Assembly: GCA_023053575.1 (NCBI GenBank)
Contig: JAKZAP010000008.1
Location: 7,272,715-7,336,714 of the forward strand
Source of the DNA: Branchinecta lynchi
Lineage: Eukaryota > Arthropoda > Branchiopoda > Anostraca > Branchinectidae
Length of the DNA stretch: 64,000 nucleotides
Direction of reading: 5' to 3'
Shown here: positions 54,345 to 64,000 of the stretch, piece after piece
How the letters are laid out: each line of letters opens with the position of its first letter
Position numbering within the stretch: the first letter of the stretch is position 1
Notes under the pieces: model-generated
Told to the model about the DNA's origin: nothing
Databases searched by the model: none
The model's input: only the letters and a program-made list of their open reading frames with translations
Translations under genes and position numbers: made by a program

Positions 54345-54920
54345 CCCCGTCAGTACCGCAACACGTCAGTTGACATAAACGTCAGTTCGCCACAGAATTC
54401 CGTCAGTACGCCAACATTTTTCCGACAGTTCGCCTACACGTCAGTTGACTCCCAAAAATCCGTCAGTTGATCAACACGTCACTTCATCAACACGTCAGTT
54501 GACCAACGCGTCAGTTGGCCAACACGTCAGTTGCTCTACACGTCAGTTGACCAAACGTAAGTTCGCCTACTGTCAGTTGACATAAACGTCAGTAGACCTA
54601 CACGTCAGTTCACCTAATCCTAAAATCCGACAGTTCAGCTACACGTCAGTTCGCCTACCGTCAGTTCGCCTACCGTCACTTCACATAAGCGTCAGTTGGT
54701 ATAAACGTCAGTTGACATAAACGTCAGTTGGCATAAACGTCAGTTGGCATAAACGTCAGTTGGTATAAACGTCAGTTGGCATAAACGTCAGTTCACACAC
54801 ATTTTCCGGAAGTTTGCTCACATGTTGTTGTCGACGGGATAGTTACGGAAGCTCGCCCAGGGAATTAATAAGAGAAGCCGACAATTCACTTTTAATGAGG
54901 GCAAAAATTAAGTCAGGAGC
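54345..54920 (+). mobile_element. Element M, copy A: CGTCAGTT minisatellite plus unique flank
   Basis: GTCAGTACCGCAACACGTCAG begins an array of about 24 degenerate units, each a constant CGTCAGTT followed by 8-10 variable bases (GACATAAA, CGCCTAC, GGCATAAA). The array runs to about 54800. The unique flank (GTCGACGGGATAGTTACGG, GGGAATTAATAAGAGAAGCC, AATGAGGGCAAAAATTAA) is shared, inverted, with 60885-61385. No direct repeats of CRISPR type: spacers are too short and repeated. Confidence 0.85.
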
Positions 54921-55136
54921 CTCTCGTCAATTCTGACAGTTTTGGTTCACGTTACGAAAGAAAGAATACGGTTGGTAGACACCAGGGAAAACTCTCATTG
55001 TAATTGATAGCTTCGCTAAGCTGGGGTCAGGGAGGCGAATAAGGACAGTCGGTTCTGATAAATGTATTTTGAAGAGAGCTAGCTTACAACTTCAAGATAT
55101 AAATACTAATTGCTGGGCAACTAAAACACAATTAGA
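54921..55136. other. Short unassigned spacer
   Basis: AT-rich, no motif seen. Confidence 0.4.
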
Positions 55137-56371
55137 TTTTTATGGCACTTGCAGCTCCGCCATATACCGATCACTTTTTGGTCGGTCGGTCCACTGTTCT
55201 CGAGTAGGGTACTTCCAGTAGTTCTAGGACGATGAAACTTGGCAAGCGTATTAGGGACCCGACCAAACTAGCTTGGAAATAGTCACTTGACCGATCCGAC
55301 CATCGTGGAGGGAGGGGGAGGTGGCGGAATCCAGAAAACAGGGGCATGCATAACTTTCGAAGAGGTGATCGGATCTTAATGAAACTTGATATCTGGAAAG
55401 ACCTTGTGTCTCAGATATCTCATATCAAGTCCGGACCGGATCCGATGAATCGGGGGGGGGGGGGGGGAGTTGGAGGGGGGAACTGGAAATCGTGTGAAAC
55501 TCTTAGAGTGGAGCGATCCGGATGAAACTTAGTGGCAAGAACAAGAACAAGCTCTAGATAAACAACTGACAGAACTGGATCGGATTCGGACACTATGGGG
55601 GGAGCTGGAGCGGGGTTCCGGAATTCCGGCGATCCGTAGTTAATGTACTTCTAGGTGGACTAGGACGATAAAACTTGGTAGGCATATCAGGGACCCGACC
55701 AGATTAACTTGGAAACAGTCACTTCCCCATCCGACAGTCTTGGGGGAGGGGGAGACGGCGGAATCCGGGAATTAGTGGCATGCATAACTTTCGAACGGGT
55801 TATCGGATCTTAATGAAACTTGATATCTTGAACGATCCCATGTCTCAGATGTCCCGTTTCAAGTCCGGACTAGATCCGATCAACTGGGAGGGGGTGGGTC
55901 GGAGGGGAGAACCGGAAATCTTGTGACGCACATAGAGTGGAGCGATCACGATGAAACTTGGTGGGAAGTACAGGCACAAGTCCTAGGTACGTTACTGACA
56001 GAATCGAACCGGATTCGAGGGGGAAGGGGGGGGTGTCCGGAATTCCGGTGATCGTGAGTTAAGGTACTTCCAGATGTGCTAGGACCATAACAATTTGCTG
56101 GAGCATTAGAAACTTGACATCATTGGGTTAGAGATCACCATTCCTTAAAGAACTCATCTTAACCGCAAAATACAAAAAACACTTTTAAGCAAAATTTACT
56201 TTTTCACGATCGCCATGTACATGATCCTTTTTGCCTCAAGGGTTTTTCTTAGAAATTAATTTTCAGCACCCTTATAGTGCGAATCTTAACCAAAAAGTGG
56301 AAACAATACTTCTGACCATCACTTTCATCTGACCCAGCCTTGCAAGTGCCATTTGAGCTTCCAGCTCTTAC
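55137..56371 (+). mobile_element. Family R2 element, copy 2
   Basis: It opens ATGGCACTTGCAGCTCCGCC followed by ATATACCGATCA, with units carrying GGTACTTCCAGTAGTTCTAGG and ACGATGAAACTTGGCAAGC. It closes GCAAGTGCCATTTGAGCTTC followed by CAGCTCTTAC. Family E copy 10 begins at the very next bases. Confidence 0.88.
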
Positions 56372-57449
56372 TTTTGGGATCCCAAAACGTGAGTGGAGGG
56401 ATACCTATGACATCGCAAAAGTTGTCCGTCTGTCTGTCCGTCCGTCTGTAAGCATGATAACTCTCGAAGGGAATGAGATATTTTGATGAAACTTGGTGTG
56501 AGGATTCGTTGGGTCGTCGGACAAGTCAAGTTCGAAGATGGGCTTTGTAGCCCTACATTTAGGGGTGGGGGAGGGGTTTCAAATTAAGGGGCAAACAAAA
56601 TATTTTGAAACAGCTAATGTGATAGTCGATAATGGGGTAAGAAGACATGCTGAACACGATGGTGAAAATCATTTTGTTATCGAACAAGTAGTTCGCCCGG
56701 AATCCGGCCCAAACCCGAAAGTTTGTTAAAAGTAAAAGTTTTATTGTAAGCTGATTAGATGTTCGATTAAGGGGTAGGAAGACACGCTGAACACGGTGGT
56801 GAAAACCATTTTCTCGACGGACAAGTATTTCGACCGGAATCCGGCCCAAACCGGAAAGTTTGTTAAAATTAAAAGTTTTAGTTGAAGTTGATTAGATGTT
56901 CGATTTAGGGCAAGAAAATATGCTGAACACTTATGTGAAAACAATTTTCTATCCAGACATGTAGTTCGTCCGGAATCCGGCCAAAACCGGAAAATTGGTA
57001 GAAGTTAAAGTTTTATTTCTAGTTGATTAGATAACAAGGGGTAAGAAGAGATGCCGAATCCGTGTGTGACAATCATATTTTACCCGGACATATAGTTCAA
57101 CCGGAATCCGGCTGGACTCGGAAAATGTGTTATAAGCTAAATTTTTATTTGAAGTTGACTAGATGTTCATTACTGGGGAAAGAAGATACCCAGAGTTCAT
57201 TTTTGAGCTTTCTTTTTTTGTCGCCGGACAATTAGTTCTGGAGTTTGGCCAAAATCGGGAAATTGGCGGTAGTGGTAGGAAGTTTTTCTCAGATGATTAG
57301 CTATTTGGCCTTAATCTGTTTCTGAATTTTAATTGTAAGAATGTTCAAGGAGTCTGGCGATGACTGGATCTGGCTAAGACTAGACCCAGTTGTCTGGATC
57401 AGATATTGAATTTTTGGGATCCCATCGAAACCTTTGGTCTTGTTTTTCA
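56372..57449 (-). mobile_element. Family E element, copy 10
   Basis: TTTTGGGATCCCAAAACGTG opens it and GGGATCCCATCGAAACCTTT followed by GGTCTTGTT closes it. It has five monomers at a spacing of 136-138 bp (GGGGTAAGAAGACATGC at 56633, GGGGTAGGAAGACACGC at 56771). It is close to copy 2 in sequence. Confidence 0.9.
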
Positions 57450-57779
57450 TCGCTGAGGGATAGCTAGGCCTATGAGACTAATGATTGCGTCATCAGTTCA
57501 CAAAAAATATGTTTTTGGAATATAAACTTTTGAAATCCACGATGAGTTGACTACTTCCCCACGATGGTCGGATCGGGTAAGTAAGCGACTTAGGGTTTTT
57601 ACAGAAAACACATACATCTTAAAAATTTTTGTCTGCGACACACTTTTGTTTGGAAAGTAATCTGGTCGATTTTTACCATGAAGGAGTCTGATTTTCGAAA
57701 TTCTGGTTCACTCTGTGTTAAAACTGTCTGTATTTAAGTAGACAGATATTTATTTTCCATTTTTTTTTGTAAATAATGC
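57450..57779. other. No feature recognised
   Basis: AT-rich spacer with an R2-like phrase (CCCCACGATGGTCGGATCGG) at 57557. Confidence 0.4.
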
Positions 57780-57953
57780 ATACAGCGGGTACGTCAGCTA
57801 CGATGCTTTGGCAGCGATATTTGGCCCTTCTTGGCAAGGGTCCTCGTCAGGCTGTCAATGTTCATCCTGCCAATGAATCGTAGCAGACGTACCCGTTGTA
57901 TGCATTATTTGAATATATTTTTCAAAGTCAGCTTGGGCTCAAGGAATATTTTT
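57780..57953 (-). repeat. Dispersed GACCCTTGCC family copy
   Basis: The central part matches the palindrome arms at 3268-3592 (CGATATTTGGCCCTTCTTGG, GGTCCTCGTCAGGCTGTCA, GTACGTCAGCTACGAT). The right part AAAGTCAGCTTGGGCTCAA is identical to the sequence right of that palindrome. It has short inverted ends: ACAGCGGGTACGTC and GACGTACCCGTTGT. Confidence 0.8.
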
Positions 57954-59357
57954 TTTTCATGGCACTTGCAGCCTCTGGCTCAAGTGCCATATACCGATCA
58001 TAATTCCGTCCGTCGGTCGGTCCGGTTTTTTTGTCACATTTTTTCGAATTAGGGTACTTCCCTATGTACTAGGACAATGAAACTTGGCAGGCATATCAGC
58101 AACCCAACCAAACTAACCTGGAAATAATCAGTTTCCCAATCCGACCATATTGGGGGAGTGGAGGGCGGTGCGAACTTGAAAATTTAGGGCAGTTTGTCAC
58201 ACTTTTTCGAGTTCGGGGACTTCCAGATGTGCTAAGACCATGAAACTTAGCAGGCATATCAGGGACCCGACCAAACAAACTTAGAAATAATCAGTTTTCC
58301 GATCCGACCATCTCGGGGGGGGGGAGGGCGGGGGAATCCGGGAAATTGAGCAGTGTGTAACTTCCGAACGGGTGATCGGATTGGAATGAGACTTAATTCT
58401 GAATAGATTATATATGTCTGATGTCCCGTTTAAAGTCTTGACCAGATTCGATAGCTAGGGGGGAGTTGGGGGGGGGGGGAGACCGGAAATCTCGAGAAAC
58501 GGTTAGAATGGAGGAATAGGAGTGAAACTTACTGAGAAGAACAAACATCTGCTCCAGGTTAATCTTTTACACAGCTGGACTGGATCCGGACACTTGGGGG
58601 GTGGGGGTGTAGGGGGTTTCCCGGAATTCCAGTTTCTGGGGATTTTCATGACGTAACTTGGCAGGCATATCAGGGACCCGTTCAAACTGACTTGGAAATA
58701 GAAAAAAAATCTTCGATATGATAATCTTAGGGGGGAGTGGAGGGAGGGAAATCCTGAATATTGAGTCATGCGCAACTTTGGAACGGGCGATCGGATTCGA
58801 GTGAAATTTAATAAATGAACAGAGGACATATCCCTGTGGCGATCTTCGTCATTTCCGGAACGGATCCGACAACTGTTGAGGGGGGGGGATACTAGACCCG
58901 CTTAGACTGGTGTGATCGGGATCGAACATTGTAGAATAACAAACAGATGCTCTGGGCATCATTTACAGAACCGGATTGGCTCCGGGTATTGTGGGTGGAG
59001 TTGGAGGGGGGGGGGGGTCTGGGATTCCGGTGATCGCGAGTTAAGGTACTTCCAGATGAGCTAGGACGACGAAACTTCGCTGGAATATTAGATATTCAAC
59101 AAGATTTGCTTATAAATAGCTACTTCCCAAATCCGATTATTACCGTATCAACCTTGACCGCAAAGTAAGAAAAATACTTTTAAGCAAAATATGTATGTTC
59201 ATGGTCCCCATCAGCCAAGTGTAATTTTTGCCTCAAGGGTTTTGCTTACAAATGAAGTTATAGCCCCCTTACAGCGCGCATCTTAACCGCAAAGTTCTTT
59301 TGATGAAAAATATATCTTAACCCCTGCAAGTACCATATGAGCTTACAGCTCTTGTTT
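57954..59357 (+). mobile_element. Family R2 element, copy 3
   Basis: A terminal hairpin, GGCACTTGCAGCCTCTGGCT followed by CAAGTGCCATATA, opens it. G-run-bearing units follow. It ends GCAAGTACCATATGAGCTTA followed by CAGCTCTTG. All ORFs inside are G/C-run artefacts. Confidence 0.88.
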
Positions 59358-59637
59358 TGTTTTTATGAATTTTTCGGAACTATTGGAATAACAGCTATTT
59401 CTGGGGAGAAAATTTATTGATGTTAGGCTCTAATGTGGATAATGTGGCTCTATATTAGAAACTTTTTATTTTAGCAGACAGAAATATATTTTTTTTACTT
59501 TTTTTATTTATTCTGAAGGGGGAGCTTGAAAGTAAAAGGCTCATTAAGAACTAACTTGTGAATGGGACTGGTGATTGCATTACTATTAATTAACAGAAAA
59601 TTCTAGTTTTATCTACTATTTTGGAGGGCTACTACTT
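59358..59637. other. No feature recognised
   Basis: AT-rich spacer, with poly-T near 59490. Confidence 0.4.
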
Positions 59638-60668
59638 TTTGGGATCCCGCACCTATGACTTCGTAAGAGTTGGCCGTCTCTCCTCTGTTAGCACGATAAC
59701 TCTCGTAGGGGTTGAGATATTTCGTTCAAATTTGGCATAAAGAATCTTTTGGTCAAAGTACAGGTCAATTTCGAAGATGGGGTCTGTAGCCCTATATTTA
59801 GGGGTCGGGAGGGGGTCAATTTAAGGGACGAAAAAATATTTTAGAATCTAATAAGATAATCGATTCAGAGATAAGGAGAAATGCTGAATCCGAATATGAA
59901 AATTATTTTCTCGCCGGACAAGTAGTTCACCGTGAATCCGGCAAAAACAGGAAAATTTCTGAAAAAGAAATGTTTAATTCGAAGTAAATTAGAGGTTCAA
60001 TTTAGGGGTAAGAAGACACACTAAACACGTATTAAAAAAATTTTTTTTTCGCCGGACAAGTAGTTCGCCGGGGATCCGGCCCAAACCGGAAAATTTGTAT
60101 AACATGAAAGTTGTATTTGAGCTTGATTAGATGTTCGATTCAGGCTTAAGAAGACATGTTGTATCCGCATATGGCAATTATTTTCTACCCGGACATATTC
60201 TACCGGAATCCGGCTGAAAAAGTAAAGTTTTGAAAAAGTAAACGTTTTTATCTGAAGTTGATTAGAGGATGGGTGTAGTGGTAAGGAGGCATGCTGAACT
60301 TATGTGTCAATATTCCACGCAAGACAAATAGTTCGGGCTCCGGCCAAAACCTGAAGATTCGTTAAAAGTTAAAGTTTTATCTGTAGTATATTGTAAGGTA
60401 GTATATGTACATAACGGACAAGAAGCTCGCCAAGAACCAGGCAGAAACCGGAAAATATGTGAGCAGTAAGGCAGCTGGAAGTTTTGATCAATTTCGTCAA
60501 AGTATATACGACTTATAGGAGTAAACACGCAAGCTGAATCCACGTCTCTCTATTTCTAAATTCCAGTTAAAACTGGTTGGCGAAGACCGGATATTTATCT
60601 ACAAGATCCAACTGTCTGGATCAGATATGAAATTTGTGGGATCCCGTCGAAACCTTTGGTCTTGTTTG
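59638..60668 (-). mobile_element. Family E element, copy 11
   Basis: TTTTTGGGATCCCGCACCTA begins it: part of the usual CAAAACGTAAGTGGAGGGATAC is deleted. It closes GGGATCCCGTCGAAACCTTT followed by GGTCTTGTTT. It has about five rather diverged monomers and is older than copies 2, 6, 7 and 10. Confidence 0.85.
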
Positions 60669-60884
60669 AAGACAATAGAGGAAGCACTGGCCAAGAGCCA
60701 AGAGAAAAGAGTTCGTCCCTCACTGTTTCCGGTACCCTTTCGGAAAAGATTGAGAATCACTGGCACATTTTGGTCCTTCACCTTGCGATGGTTGTTAAGC
60801 CCTTATTTGTGTTTAATTATACGTTCACCTCATATTTTTCAGTTTTCGTTTGACTAGCCCCGTCTGCCGCATCTGATTGCAAGC
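60669..60884. other. No feature recognised
   Basis: Short spacer. The plus-strand frames crossing it share no family features. Confidence 0.4.
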
Positions 60885-61385
60885 TCCCGGTGATTCTTAA
60901 CTAATTTTACCCTCATCAATATGCGCAAATGTCGGCTTCTTTTTATTAATCCCCTGGGTTTTATTCCCTCTGCTTAATTGCTTTCGGTGACCCCGTCGAC
61001 TTCGAACTAATAGGCGGGTCTGAATCTCTGGGGGTGGTGACGGATTTTGTAGGCGAAGTGACGTTCATGTCAACTGACGTTTATGTCAACTGACGTTTAT
61101 GTGAACTGACGTTTATATCAACTGACGGTAAGCGAACTGACGTATAGAGGAACTGACGTGTTGCTAAACTGACGTGTTGACGAACTGACGGATTTCTAAA
61201 ATAGGTGAACTGACGGTGACTGAACTGACGTTTATGTTAACTGACGTTTATGTCAACTGACGGTAGGCAAACTGACGTGTAGTGGAACTGACGTGTAGGG
61301 GAACTGACGTGTTGACGAACTGTCGGATTTTTCGTTTAGGCGAACTGACGTTTATGCGAACTGACGTGTTGCGGTAGTGACAGCG
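60885..61385 (-). mobile_element. Element M, copy B: inverted CGTCAGTT minisatellite
   Basis: Read on the minus strand it matches copy A: GTCACTACCGCAACACGTCAG at 61385 downwards, then about 16 units (AACTGACG in plus sense), then the shared unique flank (AGAAGCCGACATTTG, GATGAGGGTAAAATTA). The TACGG/ACGG spacer words occur in a similar order in A and B, so this is an old element and not locally expanded simple sequence. Confidence 0.85.
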
Positions 61386-61675
61386 ACCCAATTTCTTCCA
61401 GCTACATCCTGACGAGGACCATTGCTACAAAAGGCCAGATCACCCTACCTGGCTTGTCCGTTTTACATCACTGTTGACATGATACCAAGAACAAATAAGA
61501 GCAAGAACTGCTGTCTCCCTATATCTGTCACACAACCAAGCTGAGACGAGTCGACTCCCGACGCAAACGAGCGGAGGTGGATCTTACCCGGGACATCAAC
61601 AGTCGTTACCTCTACAGAGAAGGTGTAACGCAGTAAACCACTGAGGAAGAAAAATCGAATGGAGGCAGCAGTGAT
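61386..61675. other. Spacer with dispersed-motif fragment
   Basis: CATCCTGACGAGGACCATTG at 61407-61426 is a fragment of the GACGAGGACC family. No gene was found. Confidence 0.5.
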
Positions 61676-62835
61676 AAGCCTGTTCACACTGGGCTGGGCG
61701 GGCGCTGAAACAGCGGTTGCCGGCTCATTGATTCAGACAAGCTTTCGGGGGTTGACAAGAAAATTCCTCAGAATATCAAAATATACAGAGACTGCCATTT
61801 GATGCAAAGCAGATTTTACAAATGCGTCAAATTTAGTTAAAAGTACGACAAACTGTATATATATCTTATTGAAAAACCCAAAGGCCGTATACAGGTAACG
61901 TAAGATATATGGTAACGTCAATTGTATCTTTTCGGGGTCAATTCAATTAAGGGGTGTCAATATCCAGAACAAGAAGAGATAAGTTTCATTCCAGGTATTT
62001 GCTCTCATATGAGAATATCAGATGAAAACAGGCAGATTCTTTAAAAAAAAGGCCGCGTTTCAGGTTTAATAGGACAAATATTCAGTGGAAATGAACAAAT
62101 ATTACGCAGATGGAATAGGCTTCTACTCTGACAAACTAACCAGAAACAATTTTGAATTGAATTTAAAAAAAAAACTAGGACTTCTATGTGGGTCCTAGAC
62201 AAACTAGAACCCATGTGGCAAGGCCTCAGTACGAAAACCAAAGACTTTCTTTAATGGGAAAATACACCGTTGACATCGAATTATTTGTAAGTAGTGAACT
62301 AAAAGACAAACGAGATAGACCAAGTTGAGGTGAACTTTCGTCTTTCAATTAACTACTGAATCGAAATCTAACTCAATAAATCGAAATGTATACAATTATA
62401 CATTTCGGAAAAAAAGAAAAAACACAAAATATACACTCACCTACTGGTATTATTTTGACTATTTCATGCTTTTCTACCATTTCGGTAATTTCAGTAATCC
62501 TCGAAAGCCTTAATTACGTTACTCTTAGTTTACACTCGTCTGACAAAGTTAATACTACAGATGTTGAAACTCAATGGGTCATGACTTAAGTGAGTGTGCT
62601 TCAAATCCCGGTTTGCATTGTATGGTTCTCCCGAGAGACATAAAAAGGAATGTCACAAGGGGGATTTCAATCTTCATACGTATGGTCATGGTGTAACAAA
62701 AGCGATTATGAATTACCATCGTCAAGTTCGCGTTTTGTTTTTCGCATCACTAATATAATTCTATTCACTAATCCGACGCCAGCGTCTACTCAAACAAAAT
62801 CAACGCTGTTTCCTTCCCGTGTGAACAGGCCAGAA
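61676..62835. mobile_element. Inverted-repeat element T1, copy 2 (about 1.16 kb)
   Basis: AGCCTGTTCACACTGGGCTG and CCCGTGTGAACAGGCC are near-inverse. GCTGAAACAGCGGTTGCC matches the subterminal region of copy 1 at 49645-49675. The interior is AT-rich and non-coding. Confidence 0.65.
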
Positions 62836-63132
62836 CATCCGCCTCGCTAGTGGCTACGTTGTTTTCTTCGTAAATGACTTCAAGTGTGTAACGGCGGAGA
62901 GTCGGAGACCAACGAGTATACACGGGCGACCAAGAAATGGGTCCACCTCCGCTCATTGTTGTCGGAACATTTATAGTCGGTGGATGGACGAGAGACCATT
63001 GTTCTTACTCGTTATTTGTTCTTGATGATACGCAGTCAGACTGAGCCGAAGGAGTATTTACTAGCTAGGTTCAATATTGCCTCTGGTGTTTTGTCACCGG
63101 TGTCCGGTTCTTCTCTTGTAACGCGTTTTTAA
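62836..63132. other. No feature recognised
   Basis: No gene or repeat noticed in this spacer. Confidence 0.4.
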
Positions 63133-64000
63133 AGCACTTGCCTTCAGTACCAAGTGCTTTTCCGCCGGTCTGTCGGTTAGTCCGGTGTTTGCGAGTTAGG
63201 GTACTTCCAGATATGCTAGGACGATGGAACTTGGCAGGCATATTAGGGACCCAACCAAAATAAGTTGGAAATAGTCACTTGCCCGATCCGGAATTTAGTA
63301 GCATGTATAACTTTTGAACGGGTGATCGGATCTCGATGAAATTTGATATTTGGAAAAACTTCATGTTTCGTTTCGGGTTCGGACCGAATACGATGAATGT
63401 GGGGGGGGGGGGGCGGAAGGGGAACCGGAAATCATGTGACACGCTTAGAGTGGAGCGATCGGGATGAAACTCAGTGGGACAACAAGCACAAGCCCTAGGT
63501 ACACCATTGACACAATCAGACCGGATTCGTGCACTATGGGGGGGGGGGAGTAGAAGGGGGGGGGGGGTCCGGAATCCCGGTGATACGGAGTTAAGTTATC
63601 TCCAGGTGGGCTAGGACAAGCAAACTTGGCAGATAAATCAGGGACACGATCAGATTAACCTGGAAATAGTCAACTTCACGATCCGACCATCGTTGGGGGA
63701 ATGGAGGGAAGGGGAATCCAGAATCTCGAGGTATGTATAACTTCCGAACGGGTGATCGGATCATAATGAAACTTGATATGTAGAAAGACCACATGTCTTG
63801 GAAGTTCCTTTTCAAGATCGGACCGGATCCGATGATGGTGGGGGGGTCGTTAGGGGGGGGGGGGTCCGTAAACCTTGTGACACGCTTGGAGTGAAGCGAT
63901 CGGAATGAAACTTGGAGGGAAGACCAAACACAAGCCCTATGTCACACAAGCCCTAACCGGAATTCCGGTTATCACAAGCTAAGGTACTTCCAGATGTGCT
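63133..64000 (+). mobile_element. Family R2 element, copy 4 (runs off window)
   Basis: GCACTTGCCTTCAGTACCAA followed by GTGCTTTTCCGCCGG opens it (hairpin with a changed stem). Units with GGTACTTCCAGATATGCTAGG, AACGGGTGATCGGATC and G-runs continue to the window edge. Confidence 0.85.

Noticed and set aside
54345..54805. CRISPR-like array of constant words and variable spacers
   Set aside because: The constant word is only about 8-9 bp, the 'spacers' are 8-10 bp and repeat among themselves, and the surroundings are animal introns. It is a minisatellite within a mobile element.

Overview
This window is metazoan nuclear DNA: widely spaced short exons with GT..AG borders, a cilium gene, and dense mobile-element debris. 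CFAP58 implies an animal with motile cilia or flagella. I cannot name the phylum. About nine tenths of the window is introns and repeats, and most long open frames are spurious or transposon-derived.

Host genes. (1) A coiled-coil gene runs on the minus strand from 28388 down to 1233. Nine exons join in phase to give 620 codons that align almost without gaps to the middle and C-terminal part of CFAP58 (cilia- and flagella-associated protein 58). Its first roughly 100 residues and its last exons lie outside the window or were not found. (2) A second minus-strand gene starts at 44457 behind a spliced 5' leader. It encodes a signal-anchor protein that I do not recognise, with exons at 43091-44457, 42757-42856 and probably 41886-41915. 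(3) Phase-compatible minus-strand exons at 37567-37753, 37218-37408 and 36989-37156 end in a stop. They are the 3' part of gene 2 or a separate gene between it and CFAP58.

Mobile elements. At 1-828 there is a truncated hAT transposase with a BED zinc finger. At 8477-11772 lies a nearly complete TIR transposon whose 717-codon protein has an RNase-H-like D/D/(D,E) layout of the DUF7869 type. At 19.9-23.04 kb is a non-LTR retrotransposon with an endonuclease and a YVDD reverse transcriptase, broken by one frameshift and framed by foldback repeats. A decayed RTE-like LINE (12280-13790) and several LINE 3' ends are also present.

Repeat families. Family E (about 0.8-1.4 kb) has a GGGATCCC palindrome at its ends and internal monomers of about 137 bp. 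It occurs at least eleven times in both orientations, once nested in itself. Family R2 (1.2-2.2 kb) begins with a hairpin containing GGCACTTG/CAAGTGCC and is full of G-runs; there are four copies. Family R3 occurs at 29.0-32.2 and 42.0-42.6 kb. Several MITE-like inverted-repeat elements (0.16-1.25 kb) sit in introns and inside each other. A 148-bp tandem array at 2.65 kb is interrupted by a near-perfect 320-bp palindrome with a hammerhead-like core. Two mirror-image CGTCAGTT arrays (54.35 and 61.06 kb) belong to inverted copies of one element.

Most of the window's distinctive content is therefore the record of nested, satellite-carrying, non-autonomous elements inside the introns of a conserved ciliary gene.
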